A stretch of 64,000 nucleotides of DNA from DAISJI01 sp964559835 (GCA_964559835.1 CAZLJE010000009.1:86275-150274); one strand, 5' to 3'; positions 33,354-42,100 are shown, counted from the first letter of the stretch. The notes: a model not told the origin generated them from the letters alone. Made by a program: numbers and translations.

Positions 33354-34268
33354 CTTCGGTACGCTCGTGGTTGGTTGCGGCGACGTCGGAGCCGGCGCGG
33401 ATGCCGCCGGTGGCGACTGCGTCAGCTTCATCAGCCGGTCGCGCTCAGTCTTGCATAGCGTCGCGATCTGCGGCTGGTCGGCCGCGTACTGGATGCAGTT
33501 GTTTGCCGGGGTGACGCCTTCGCCATACTTCTTCTGCTGGTCCAGGGCATAAGCCAGTCGCAGCCATACCAGGGGGTCACCGGAATCCAGTTGGCTCGCT
33601 TGCTTCAGGTTCTTCTCCGCTTCCGGCCAGTCCTTCTTCGCGATGGCGCCGGTGCCCAGCGCGGCATACGCCATGCCCTTCATCTGCGACTTCACCGCGG
33701 TCGCCTGCTGCTCCGTCATCGTCGCCGGCAACATGATGTCGGTATCGATGGATTGCAGGGCCTTGGTCGCGTCGCGGGTGGCTTCGGCCAGCCGCTCATC
33801 CCGGTCCAGGTCGGTGTCACGGGTGCGTTCGGCAAGGAATGTCGCCGTCATGACCAGCGCTTCGGGATTGTTCGGGTCCAGCGCGATCATCTTGCGGCCC
33901 ATCTCGACCGCCTTGTCCGAGTTGTTGGCGTTCTGGTAGTCGTACAGCGCCTTACGATAAAGCAACACGCGCAGCTCGCTATCCGGAAACTTCTGCGCGA
34001 ATGCATCGGCTGCGGCTTCCGTGTCGGCTGCGGTTGTCTTCGCATTTGCTTCCTGGAACGCCTTGAACTCGTCGGCGTTCTTGGCCTGGGGCGGGCGCTT
34101 GGAATTGCTGGGACCGGCCGGCTGCTGTGGCGGCGCCGCCTGGGGCTGTTGTCCAGGTGCGGTTTGCGCCGGTGGGGTTTGCGCGGGCTTCTGCTGCGTT
34201 CCCGAAGTCTGTGCAACGGCCAGCGCCGCTACCGTGATGAGTGCGAACAGCATGACTGCACGCTTCAT
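33351..34268 (-). CDS. exported tetratricopeptide-repeat protein
   Basis: A 305-residue protein with a signal peptide (VMLFALITVAALAVAQ), a Pro/Gln-rich linker (about 20-60: PPAQTAPGQQPQAAPPQQPA), then TPR-like helices (AVEMGRKMIALDPNNPEALV, WPEAEKNLKQASQLDSGDPL). It is a probable periplasmic scaffold with no enzymatic motif. GGAGA lies upstream of the ATG at 34268. The stop codon is at the edge of a repeat. It is on the same strand as another exported TPR gene just upstream. Confidence 0.8.
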   Translation of the reverse strand: MKRAVMLFALITVAALAVAQTSGTQQKPAQTPPAQTAPGQQPQAAPPQQPAGPSNSKRPPQAKNADEFKAFQEANAKTTAADTEAAADAFAQKFPDSELRVLLYRKALYDYQNANNSDKAVEMGRKMIALDPNNPEALVMTATFLAERTRDTDLDRDERLAEATRDATKALQSIDTDIMLPATMTEQQATAVKSQMKGMAYAALGTGAIAKKDWPEAEKNLKQASQLDSGDPLVWLRLAYALDQQKKYGEGVTPANNCIQYAADQPQIATLCKTERDRLMKLTQSPPAASAPAPTSPQPTTSVPK

Positions 34269-34332
34269 ATGTCTCCTGAGACTCACTTTCTGAGATGCCC
34301 GGCATACTGTACGAGGTCGGCCGGGAGTTCCG

Positions 34333-35850
34333 TTAATCAGATTCCTTCTTATTCGCGGGGCGCGGAGGCTCATATGCCTTGTTGATGCCTCTTTCCGCGG
34401 CTTCTTTTGTCTGCGGCTGAGGGTCCCCTGCGCCGAGCGCCGCCTTATATTGCAGCAGCGCCTCTTCGCGGTCCTCCTGGATATCCGCAATCCTTCCCAG
34501 GTAAATGTGCGACCACGCGATCACGTGCGGGTCCTTGCTCGCTCCGGCCGCGCGCGTGAAGTACGTCTTGGCGCCCTTGATGTCCTTGTTCAACGAGGCG
34601 ACCTGGGCAAGCAGGAACAGCGCCCTGCCCTCGTCCCCGCTCTTGTCGTCGAGCGCCTGCTGCGCCAGCGCCTTGGCGGTGTCGTAGTCGCCCGCGCCGA
34701 AACGCTGCTCGGCCATCTCCAGCGGTCCGGGCGCGGCCTTCGCCCGCGCGAGAACCTCCTGCGGAGCGCGCGTCGTGAACTGCTGCGCCTGGGCGCGTTT
34801 CTTTTCGTGGTCGACGTCCAGGTTGTACAGGAAATCGCCGAGCGCATCCTGGAAACCGACCGTATCGGTCTCGAACTTCGCCAGCTGGTCGTAGAAGTAG
34901 CGGCTCAGGATGAGCCCTTCTGCCATTGCTTCGTTGACCTCGCGTTCTCGAACGGCTTCGTCCTTCTTGCCCTTGCCGGCCATGCGCGCTTCGATGGCGT
35001 GGATCAGCGATTCCTCCGTCAACATCGAAATGTCGTGCTTGTACTCGTCGTTCAACGGCGCCGACGCGACCGTCATCAGCAAAGGCTGGAGGCGTTTCAT
35101 GGTCGACGACCGTTTCCGGATCATCGGGTCGATCATGAAGTGCAGGTACGTGTGCCGGATGTCATCCAGGCGCAGATTCGCCGCTGTGGGCGAAACGGTC
35201 AGGTAGTAGTCCGCTCCATAATTGCGCGCGTTCACCGGACCGGGCGCTTCCATCGGTTCGACATAGACCGTGAATGCGCGTCCCAGGTACGCACTCATGG
35301 GCAGGCGCAGGTACAAGTCGGTGGCGAGCAGCATGTTCGTCACCGGCGTGTGATAGCCGTCGATCAGCGCAGTGTAATCGGATTGGTGGTTGCGCCAGAT
35401 CTCGTGCAGGCCCGCCGACTTCTCGAACTCGATCAATAATGGCCGCAAACCGAGCACGTACGTCGCGTCAGGCGGAAGGTCCGCCTCTTTTACTTTGAGG
35501 TCGAACTTCGGCGGCTCACCCATGTTCAGAGCCAGCGAAACGTACTGCGCCAGGTCGAGATTGGGGTCCGGCTGCCGGTGGTCGGCGTAAAAGACGCACA
35601 GCTCGCGGCTATCCGTCTTTGCCTGCTCGGAGTTGCCGACCGAAACGGCGATTTCGGCAAGGACTTGCAGCCGCTGTGGTGTCCCTGCTCCGGCCGCATA
35701 TCCGCAATGGCTGATGGCCGCGACGACGCTGAACAGCGTCTCGTTGGCGTCGAGGGTGACCTTCGATGTGGCCTGTTGTGCCACGGCCGGCGCTACGAAC
35801 AAGGCGCACAGAACCGCGGTCCACACGTGTCGAAAGCTACTGCGCAGCAC
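34333..35850 (-). CDS. exported protein with C-terminal TPR region
   Basis: A 505-residue protein with GTG start at 35850 and AGGAGG just upstream. The signal peptide is AVLCALFVAPAVAQ. The middle part (about 90-330: LYLRLPMSAYLGRAFTVYVE, YLTVSPTAANLRLDDIRHTYLHFMIDP) holds an RHTYLH motif and HAIEARM that could suggest a gluzincin-like metallopeptidase-related fold, but I see no clean HExxH. The C-terminus (about 400-490) is TPR-like (AEQRFGAGDYDTAKALAQQA, HIYLGRIADIQEDREEALLQ). The function is unknown. Confidence 0.75.
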   Translation of the reverse strand: MLRSSFRHVWTAVLCALFVAPAVAQQATSKVTLDANETLFSVVAAISHCGYAAGAGTPQRLQVLAEIAVSVGNSEQAKTDSRELCVFYADHRQPDPNLDLAQYVSLALNMGEPPKFDLKVKEADLPPDATYVLGLRPLLIEFEKSAGLHEIWRNHQSDYTALIDGYHTPVTNMLLATDLYLRLPMSAYLGRAFTVYVEPMEAPGPVNARNYGADYYLTVSPTAANLRLDDIRHTYLHFMIDPMIRKRSSTMKRLQPLLMTVASAPLNDEYKHDISMLTEESLIHAIEARMAGKGKKDEAVREREVNEAMAEGLILSRYFYDQLAKFETDTVGFQDALGDFLYNLDVDHEKKRAQAQQFTTRAPQEVLARAKAAPGPLEMAEQRFGAGDYDTAKALAQQALDDKSGDEGRALFLLAQVASLNKDIKGAKTYFTRAAGASKDPHVIAWSHIYLGRIADIQEDREEALLQYKAALGAGDPQPQTKEAAERGINKAYEPPRPANKKESD

Positions 35851-35924
35851 AATCCTCCTGCAGGGGAAAAGCGGGCTGAAACTTAAGTTTACGGACTTTT
35901 GTCTGGTGCGGCAACACGGTTTCC

Positions 35925-36065
35925 GAGTGATCGGTGGTCGGTGTTCAGTCATCAGGCGGTCCAACCTGAGAAGTGATCAGATTGACGGCTCAAAACATTC
36001 AGGCCGCAACGTGCGGCCTGAGTCCAAGGACTGATCGCCGATTACTGAGCACTGATCGCTGCTTA
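35925..36065. repeat. inverted repeat of CTGATCGCCGATTACTGAGC words, includes a stop codon
   Basis: The left part GAGTGATCGGTGGTCGGTGT (35925 on) is mirrored by ACTGAGCACTGATCGCTGCT (to 36065). In the centre lies a 9-bp stem, CAGGCCGCA with TGCGGCCTG (36000-36020). The final TTA is the complement of the anti-sigma TAA. Confidence 0.8.
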
Positions 36066-36740
36066 TCCCTTCACATCCATGGCCGCGAACGAGAGCAGCG
36101 CCTTGCCGCTGGTCGGACGGCCAAACGCCGTCGCCGGCTGGAACTGTGTGAAGATCAGCGCGTTTTCCAGTTCCGGGATGATGGATTTCGGGTCGCGCGA
36201 TGAAGAGACGATGCGATATCCCTGCACGCGTCCGCCGGCATCAATGTCGGCCTCTACCGAAACCACGATCATCTCCGATTCGTTCGCGCCCACGCTCGTG
36301 GCGAAGGGCGCCGTCATCAACTGCGGAGGCGTGTACAGCATCGTGGGCACGTCGTTGGCCGACGCCCGCAACTGCGCCGGCAGCGCGAACAATCCGATCA
36401 GCAATCCGAAGATGATCACTGACGTCAGCACTCCCGCGGTCGCCGGCACCATGAAAGCGTTGAGGGTGTTCTCGAAGCGTACGCGGAAGCCGTCCCATCG
36501 TCCGCGGCGGCGTTCAGCCGCCTGTTGCGACAGGGCGACGCGCAGGCGCAGCGCCAACTCTGGCGGCACCTGCTTGCGGCCCAGGTTCGCGACCGCCCGC
36601 TGCGTATGCCGCAACAGGAGGTACTGCCGGTTGCACTCTTCGCAACCCGACAGGTGCTCGCCCAGCTTCCGCATCTGGACTCCCGTGAGCACGCCGTCCA
36701 GGTAGGGCGACAGCAGCGTTCGGGCTTCCGTACATCTCAT
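36063..36740 (-). CDS. anti-sigma factor with zinc-finger and TonB_C-like periplasmic domain
   Basis: A 225-residue membrane protein. Residues 1-45 are a ZAS-type anti-sigma domain (CTEARTLLSPYLDGVL ... EHLSGCEECNRQ, with H-x3-C-x2-C). One membrane helix follows at about 95-120 (GVLTSVIIFGLLIGLFALPA). The periplasmic C-terminus, VVSVEADIDAGGRVQGYRIV ... ALIFTQFQPATAFGRPTSG, resembles the TonB C-terminal fold. It presumably holds the upstream sigma factor at the membrane until a periplasmic signal arrives. It overlaps the sigma gene by 4 bases. Confidence 0.85.
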   Translation of the reverse strand: MRCTEARTLLSPYLDGVLTGVQMRKLGEHLSGCEECNRQYLLLRHTQRAVANLGRKQVPPELALRLRVALSQQAAERRRGRWDGFRVRFENTLNAFMVPATAGVLTSVIIFGLLIGLFALPAQLRASANDVPTMLYTPPQLMTAPFATSVGANESEMIVVSVEADIDAGGRVQGYRIVSSSRDPKSIIPELENALIFTQFQPATAFGRPTSGKALLSFAAMDVKG

Positions 36741-37450
36741 GACGTCACCTCGATCTCGCTCCGCATCGATCCCACTCTGCCCGTCTTGTGCGGGGTGTGG
36801 GCTTGATATTCCGGGCCCAGCTTCGGCAGGTGCTTCTGCAGCCGTTTCTTCAGCGCTTCGCGTCCGCGCGTCAGCCGCGATTTCACCGTCCCCAGGGTCG
36901 TGTCCATGATCTCCGCGATCTCTTCGTACGACAGCTCCTCGATATCTCTCAGGACCACCGTCGTGCGGTACGGTTCCGTAACGTGGCGCAACTCGCTCTC
37001 GACCAGTTCCGCCACTTCACGGTGCGCGACGGTCTCCAGCGGAGATTCGCCGCGATCGACTAGCGTGTCCTTCAAGCCGCCCAGTTCGGTCTCTTCCGGC
37101 TCCATCGAGGATTCCTTCGACTTGTGCCGGAACCACCAGCGCTTGCGGTTGGACGCTTCGTGCACCGCGATCCGGTACACCCAGGTCTTCAGGCTGGAAC
37201 CGCCGTTGAACTGTTTCATTCCGCGGAAGACCTTGAGGAACACTTCCTGCGTCGTGTCCGCCGCGTCGGCTGGGTCACTCACGATCCGGTAAACCAGGCT
37301 GTAGACGGGTTGCTGGAAGTGCGCGATGAGCCAGGCGTACGCATCCTCAGACCCCGCTTTCAGTTCGGCAACCAGTGCCGCCTCGTCGGCCGGAATCCCG
37401 AGCGCGCCTGCGTAGTTTCCCAAGGTGGATGCTCCCGCCATCGTCGTCAT
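36737..37450 (-). CDS. ECF sigma factor (RpoE-like)
   Basis: A 237-residue extracytoplasmic-function sigma factor. Region 2: WLIAHFQQPVYSLVYRIVSD and AADTTQEVFLKVFRGMKQF. Region 4: LRDIEELSYEEIAEIMDTTLGTVKSRLTRGREAL. Linker residues about 120-145 are acidic (MEPEETELGGL). It is cotranslated with its anti-sigma factor (ATGA overlap). Its targets are unknown; autoregulation from the 37.5-37.7 kb region is likely but I cannot identify its promoter motif. Confidence 0.93.
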   Translation of the reverse strand: MTTMAGASTLGNYAGALGIPADEAALVAELKAGSEDAYAWLIAHFQQPVYSLVYRIVSDPADAADTTQEVFLKVFRGMKQFNGGSSLKTWVYRIAVHEASNRKRWWFRHKSKESSMEPEETELGGLKDTLVDRGESPLETVAHREVAELVESELRHVTEPYRTTVVLRDIEELSYEEIAEIMDTTLGTVKSRLTRGREALKKRLQKHLPKLGPEYQAHTPHKTGRVGSMRSEIEVTS

Positions 37451-37752
37451 GGCGTCACCCCCACATTAGCACCATCGTTGGTCAACAACAACACGGCTAC
37501 CGTGACCTAAGTACCCCAGAGCCGCTTTCTGTACACCTATTTAGACCCCACCCAGGCACGGAAAGTTCCTGAGCGTCCGATCTCTGAAAGACACGCCACC
37601 CCCTCTGTTTACCAACTTGCAACTCACAACGTAGAACTTACAACCGATATTCATGTCCTGTGCACCGAGTGTGTACTCCTGAGGAAAACTTTCCCTTGCG
37701 TTGACGGTCTAACCTACTGATAATGCAGTCACGAAGCCAGTTGACTGAGGCC
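37451..37752. promoter_or_regulatory. divergent promoter region between the ECF sigma and HTH-TPR genes
   Basis: This 302-base region has no gene. TTGCGT (37696-37701), a 17-base spacer and GATAAT (37719-37724) form a plausible promoter for the HTH-TPR gene; the -10 overlaps the first in-frame ATG. Repeat words ACCAACTTGCAACTCACAAC lie at about 37610-37648. I see no clear ECF-type promoter. Confidence 0.4.
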
Positions 37753-38631
37753 ATGCAGAGTTACCGTCGAGCCGACGTGTTACGCATCCTGCGCATAACG
37801 GCGCGCCAACTGGTCCAATGGCAAAAGGCCGGGCTGGTCGCCGATTCCGACCACTATTCTTTCTTCGATCTCCTGCAACTGAAAAAAGTCCGTGACCTCC
37901 GCGCCAAGCGCGTACGTCCCGCGGTCATTCGCGAGTCCCTGCAGGCCATGCTGAAGCAGGTTGCCGGCATGGAGAACCCGCTCATTGAAGCGGGCACCTT
38001 CTCCACGGGCACCAGACGTGTTGCTTTCCGCCATGCCGGTACGACCGTGGAACCTACGACCGGGCAGTTCGTGATGGATTTTGCTCCCGGCGAGCGCGTC
38101 GTGCCCTCGCATGTGGAGTCGATTCCTGCCGCGGAAACCGCCGCCGAACACTTTGCGCGCGGCGTGAATCTGGAAGAGGATCCGCATTCTCAGGCCGAGG
38201 CGATCGCTGCTTACGAGAATGTCCTGGAGCTGGAACCGGGTCATCCGGCGGCGCACATCAACTTGGGGACGCTCTACTACAATCGTCAGGATTACAAACT
38301 CGCGGAATTCCACTATCGTAAGGCAGTCGAATCGGATCCGCGTTATGCCTTGGCCTATTTCGATCTCGGCAATGTGCTGGATGAGACCGGCCGTGTGAGT
38401 GAGGCCATCCGTGCCTATGCCGGCGCGATCGCACTCGCGCCAACTTATGCCGACGCTCACTACAACCTCGCTCTCGCCTACGAGAAAGTTCGACGTCCCC
38501 GCCTGGCCCTAAAGCACTGGCGGGCCTATGTCCGACTTGACAGCTCCGGCCCATGGGCGCTGCATGCGCGGAATCAGATCCGTCGCATTTTGCAGCAGGA
38601 TTCCCTGAAAGTCGTTTACAGGCGCGGTTAG
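37753..38631 (+). CDS. MerR-type HTH protein fused to TPR domain
   Basis: A protein of about 292 residues. Residues 1-65 are a MerR-like winged helix (SYRRADVLRILRITARQLVQ, SFFDLLQLKKVRDLRAKRVR). Residues about 120-280 carry four TPR units (AEAIAAYENVLELEPGHPAA, HINLGTLYYNRQDYKLAEFH, AYFDLGNVLDETGRVSEAIR, HYNLALAYEKVRRPRLALKH). It is a probable regulator that senses a partner protein through the TPRs. The ATG at 37753 is preferred: it has GAGG upstream, while the ATG at 37723 overlaps a likely -10 box. It stands upstream of pilB. Confidence 0.8.
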   Translation: MQSYRRADVLRILRITARQLVQWQKAGLVADSDHYSFFDLLQLKKVRDLRAKRVRPAVIRESLQAMLKQVAGMENPLIEAGTFSTGTRRVAFRHAGTTVEPTTGQFVMDFAPGERVVPSHVESIPAAETAAEHFARGVNLEEDPHSQAEAIAAYENVLELEPGHPAAHINLGTLYYNRQDYKLAEFHYRKAVESDPRYALAYFDLGNVLDETGRVSEAIRAYAGAIALAPTYADAHYNLALAYEKVRRPRLALKHWRAYVRLDSSGPWALHARNQIRRILQQDSLKVVYRRG

Positions 38632-38783
38632 AAACGATATAGAATCGGGCTGCGTTTCCCCCCAAAGGAACCTCTGGGCGTGCTTTTGCCCGGATATTCC
38701 GTATATAAATTCGGCCCGCTGAACCATTGTGTGAACTGTCACGTTGGTGCCGGCTCGGCTCATAATGTGATGTGTGCTAATCC

Positions 38784-40664
38784 ATGACCGGAGCCAAGAA
38801 AAAACGCCTCGGTGAGGTGTTACGGGAACGCAAGCGTGTCTCGTTTGAAGCCCTCGAGGCCGCCCTCGACGATCAGCAGAAAGGTGCGGGTCTTCTTGGC
38901 GAACTCCTGATCCAGCGGGAAGCCTGTTCCAAAGACGACATCGTTTCCGCACTCGAGGAGATCACCCACTTCCGCTATGTGGACGCGCGCTTTGCGACGG
39001 TTGAACGCGAGCTGATCAAGCTCCTCCCGCAATCGGCGGCGGAACGCTACTGCGTGCTTCCGCTGGTGCGCGAGGGCAAGCGCATCGTCGCCGTCATGGC
39101 CGAGCCGCAAAACCTGCACCAGCTCGACGAACTCCGCTTTATGACCGGGATGGACGTCCTCCCGCGGCTGGGTTTCAAGACCGAGATCCAGGAAGCGATC
39201 AAGAAATGCTATGGCGAAGATGCGGCGGAGATCGCCGCCAACACGCCTCCGCTCCCGTTCATCGATCAGGTCGACGTCAGCGACATGCAGTTCTTTACCT
39301 CGGGCGCGAGCGAGCGCAGCAAAGCCGCCATGGAGGAATTTGAGGCGGAGTTGCGCAACGAGAAAACGCCGGCAGTGCGCCTCGTCTCCGCGATTCTGGC
39401 CAGCGCCGCGACCAAGAAGGCCAGCGACATCCATATCGAGCCGCAACCGCTGGGAACAGTCGTCCGCATCCGCGTGGACGGCGTGCTGCGCGAGTTGACG
39501 CACATACCGGCCGAACTCACGTCATTCCTGGTTTCACGCATCAAGATCCTGTCCGACATGGACATCTCCGAACGCCGCGTTCCGCAGGACGGCCGGTTCC
39601 TTTGCCAGATCGGAGGAGCGAATCTCGACCTCCGCGTCTCCACCCTGCCGACGCACTCGGGTGAAAAGGTCGTGATGAGGATCCTGGATCCAACGGCGAG
39701 TCGCGTCGGGTTCGAAAAACTCGGCCTGTCGCCCGACAATTCCGCCGCTTTGGGCGCCGTGTTGACCGCGCCGCAAGGCATGCTTCTGGTCACTGGTCCG
39801 ACCGGTTCCGGCAAGAGCACGACGCTATACGCGGCGCTGAATAGCCTGCGCTCGCCCTCGGTGAACATCATCACCGTCGAGGACCCGATCGAGTACCGGG
39901 TCGAGGACATTAACCAGGTCCAGATCAATACCAAAGCTGGGTTAACGTTTGCCAACACCCTGCGCTCGATGCTGCGCCAGGATCCCAACGTCATCATGGT
40001 CGGCGAGATCCGCGACCAGGAGACGGCGGAAATCGCGCTACAAGCCGCGCAAACGGGCCACCTCGTCCTCTCGACGCTGCACACCAACGATTCCATCGCC
40101 GCCATCACGCGCCTGCTCGATCTCAACATCCAGGGCTTCCTGATCTCCGCGTCGGTTAGCGCGGTGGTCGCCCAGCGCCTCGTGCGCAAGCTGTGCGAGT
40201 GCGCGGAAAAAGTCCCCATGACCGACGAGCACGCCGCCCGCCTGCTTGCCGGCGGTATCGTCGATTTCGACAGCCACGTGCATATTCCCGCCGGGTGCAG
40301 CAAGTGCGACGGCTCCGGTTACAAAGGCCGCGTCGGTATCTACGAGTTGCTCCTGCTCGACGAGCAGATCCGCAGCGCCATCCGCTCCGGCGCGCGCGAC
40401 GAAGAGATCCGCAACCTGGCGCGTTCGGGCGGCATGCGCCTTATGCAGGAAGACGCGCTGGAGAAGGTAAAAGTCGGGGTCACGACCATGGAAGAAGTGC
40501 TGCGCGTGGTGCCCTTCGATAACGCTCTCACCGTGCGCTGTCGCGCCTGCGGTCGCGCCCTCGCGCCGGCATTCCTGTTCTGTCCGTACTGCGGCGCCGG
40601 CACGCGCCAGACTGCCGCCGCTCCGCCGCGAACTGCACGCCGGGCTGTGGAAGGGATCGCATGA
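38784..40664 (+). CDS. pilB: type IV pilus / type II secretion ATPase with C-terminal zinc ribbon
   Basis: A 626-residue GspE/PilB ATPase. It has an N-terminal MshEN-like domain (RLGEVLRERKRVSFEALEAA), a Walker A loop GPTGSGKSTT (338-347), the Asp box TVEDPIEY, Walker B VGEIRDQETAEIAL, a His box HLVLSTLHTND and a tetracysteine-like segment (C-E-C ... C-S-K-C-D-G-S-G-Y-K-G-R). Beyond the usual end it has a second zinc ribbon, C586-x2-C589-x10-C600-x2-C603. It powers pilus extension or secretion. It is followed by a PilZ gene overlapping by 4 bases, which points to c-di-GMP control. Confidence 0.93.
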   Translation: MTGAKKKRLGEVLRERKRVSFEALEAALDDQQKGAGLLGELLIQREACSKDDIVSALEEITHFRYVDARFATVERELIKLLPQSAAERYCVLPLVREGKRIVAVMAEPQNLHQLDELRFMTGMDVLPRLGFKTEIQEAIKKCYGEDAAEIAANTPPLPFIDQVDVSDMQFFTSGASERSKAAMEEFEAELRNEKTPAVRLVSAILASAATKKASDIHIEPQPLGTVVRIRVDGVLRELTHIPAELTSFLVSRIKILSDMDISERRVPQDGRFLCQIGGANLDLRVSTLPTHSGEKVVMRILDPTASRVGFEKLGLSPDNSAALGAVLTAPQGMLLVTGPTGSGKSTTLYAALNSLRSPSVNIITVEDPIEYRVEDINQVQINTKAGLTFANTLRSMLRQDPNVIMVGEIRDQETAEIALQAAQTGHLVLSTLHTNDSIAAITRLLDLNIQGFLISASVSAVVAQRLVRKLCECAEKVPMTDEHAARLLAGGIVDFDSHVHIPAGCSKCDGSGYKGRVGIYELLLLDEQIRSAIRSGARDEEIRNLARSGGMRLMQEDALEKVKVGVTTMEEVLRVVPFDNALTVRCRACGRALAPAFLFCPYCGAGTRQTAAAPPRTARRAVEGIA

Positions 40665-40999
40665 GTTCATCTCCGCAAAAAAATCCGTCGCGTGAAGCCG
40701 AACGCTTCGCCGCCTATCGCGGGCTCAACCTGGTCTATGAAGGGCGCAGCGAAAAGATGGAAGTTCGCGCTCCCGACATCAGCCCCAAGGGAATGTTCAT
40801 CCATATTCCGCGTGCATTTCCCGAAGGCGCTGTGATCAAGGTCGAATTCTGGCTCAGCCGCTCCGGCCACCACGTGCAGGCGCGAGCGGAAGTCCGGTAC
40901 TGCTTGCAGGGTGTCGGCATCGGCGTTGAGTTCGTGAACATCAAGCCGGAGGACAGGGACGCCATCGAGAGCGAGATCGACGACCTGATGGGCCGCTAA
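40661..40999 (+). CDS. PilZ-domain protein
   Basis: A 112-residue single PilZ domain: AYRGLNLVYEGRSEKMEVRA, then APDISPKGMFIHIPRAFPEG with the D-x-S-x-x-G motif, and VGIGVEFVNIKPEDRDAIE. An arginine-rich N-terminus (SREAERFAAYR) could provide the RxxxR part of a c-di-GMP site, but it is not a perfect match. Overlap of 4 bases (ATGA) with pilB implies a functional pair, probably tuning pilus motor activity. It ends in a good terminator. Confidence 0.87.
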   Translation: MSSSPQKNPSREAERFAAYRGLNLVYEGRSEKMEVRAPDISPKGMFIHIPRAFPEGAVIKVEFWLSRSGHHVQARAEVRYCLQGVGIGVEFVNIKPEDRDAIESEIDDLMGR

Positions 41000-41023
41000 G
41001 AACGATTCAATCACACGCGATGG

Positions 41024-41047
41024 GGCGGCCGCTCGGCCGCCGTTTTA
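41024..41047 (+). terminator. rho-independent terminator after the pilB-PilZ operon
   Basis: The stem GGCGGCC (41024-41030) with GGCCGCC (41035-41041) has a GCTC loop and is followed by GTTTTAG. It lies 25 bases after the PilZ stop. Confidence 0.8.
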
Positions 41048-41135
41048 GTTGCCCTTTGTGTTGCAAAACCGGCAACGGGTAGTAGGATTGTGCCATTCCA
41101 AAACTTAAGAAGAAGCACTTCGAAGGAGGCCGGAT

Positions 41136-41438
41136 ATGCCAGGCCCAAGTGTGACCATCAATCCCAACAACTGCACCATCAACCCTCCCGGTCAAGTCCA
41201 CGCGCCGAAAAAGAGTCAGAACGGTTTCGTGAATTTCAACGCTACCGCACCCTGCACGGTGCTGTTTGACCGGCCGGGCGTATTCAACCGAAGCAGCGCT
41301 CAACTCTCCCAGGGCAACAACCAGCTCAACATCGAGACCGAGGCCGACCACACCGTGGTGACCATCGCCGGATGCGAGGACAACGTGCCGAGGAATGTCG
41401 GAGCAGCCAGCAATCCAACCGACATCATCGTCCCGTAG
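41136..41438 (+). CDS. small hypothetical protein, 100 residues
   Basis: A strong GAAGGAGG lies upstream of the ATG at 41136, so it is probably translated. The sequence (MPGPSVTINPNNCTINPPGQ, then NGFVNFNATAPCTVLFDRPG and VVTIAGCEDNVP) has three Cys, is beta-rich and has no signal peptide or membrane helix. I do not recognise a family; the spacing of strands is reminiscent of a cupredoxin or Ig-like fold, which is only an impression. Confidence 0.65.
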   Translation: MPGPSVTINPNNCTINPPGQVHAPKKSQNGFVNFNATAPCTVLFDRPGVFNRSSAQLSQGNNQLNIETEADHTVVTIAGCEDNVPRNVGAASNPTDIIVP

Positions 41439-41496
41439 GTTCCGCGTTCCATTCGCTCGTTGAGTTTCAGGCGGTCCGAATGACATGTCGCGCCGG

Positions 41497-41979
41497 TTAG
41501 TTCGCGGTGCGCGGGAAGCGTGCGCGCAAAACGCTGACGAACGCGGCATCAGCGCGCGACGAGAACAGTTCGATCTGCGAGTATCCTCTCGCCCACGCCA
41601 GCCAGAATGTCATCGCGAGCAGTAGCGCGGTGACGGTCATATTCTGCCAGCCGTTCAGCGCCCACTGTCCCTGCCAGGTGTAGGCCCATCGGGACACCGG
41701 TAGCAGATAAGGCACCGACCAGCAACCATCCGGCCCTTTCGATCCAGCAAAGTCCTCCAGCAGGTGCAGGTGGAACGCGAGGAACACGAATAGCGCGGTC
41801 TTCCATTTCTTCGGCGCCATTGCGAAGCCGGCGATCGTGACCGCCAGCGCGAACGCGAGGTTGTGCAGGATGTGGTGGTACTCGCTGAACCAGGTGAGCG
41901 GATGCGCCGAGTTGCTCGTCAGCCATTGCGGAACGGCGCCCAGTCCGTCCACGTCCGGGATGACGCACGCCCACGTCAC
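41497..41979 (-). CDS. membrane-bound metal-dependent hydrolase, YdjM-like, 5' end disturbed
   Basis: At least 160 residues from GTG at 41979. Metal-site motifs CVIPDVDG, EYHHILHN and FHLHLLEDF are visible, with three or more membrane segments (LAFALAVTIAGFAM, ALFVFLAFHLHL, TVTALLLAMTFWLAWA). The same frame continues upstream as VTHFLSGWALVNLTPFEKRD (to 42048), which looks like the native N-terminus with its conserved His, but there is no start codon there. Instead a CCCACCC-type hairpin repeat (42061-42100) sits where the start should be. Either a shortened protein is made from GTG 41979 or the gene is damaged. Confidence 0.65.
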   Translation of the reverse strand: MTWACVIPDVDGLGAVPQWLTSNSAHPLTWFSEYHHILHNLAFALAVTIAGFAMAPKKWKTALFVFLAFHLHLLEDFAGSKGPDGCWSVPYLLPVSRWAYTWQGQWALNGWQNMTVTALLLAMTFWLAWARGYSQIELFSSRADAAFVSVLRARFPRTAN

Positions 41980-42060
41980 CAGCGCGCGGTCCCGCTTTTC
42001 GAACGGCGTGAGGTTGACCAGCGCCCATCCGCTGAGGAAATGAGTTACCGGACTCGTGTG

Positions 42061-42100
42061 GGTGGCCCACCCTGGCCGACTTTGCCAAAGGTGGGGAACC
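42061..42100. repeat. CCCACCC hairpin repeat at a gene start
   Basis: GGTGGCCCACCCTGGCCGAC is followed by TTTGCCAAAGGTGGGGAACC. It belongs to the family also seen at 7847-7885, 48571-48600, 56876-56911 and 60733-60773. Confidence 0.75.
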
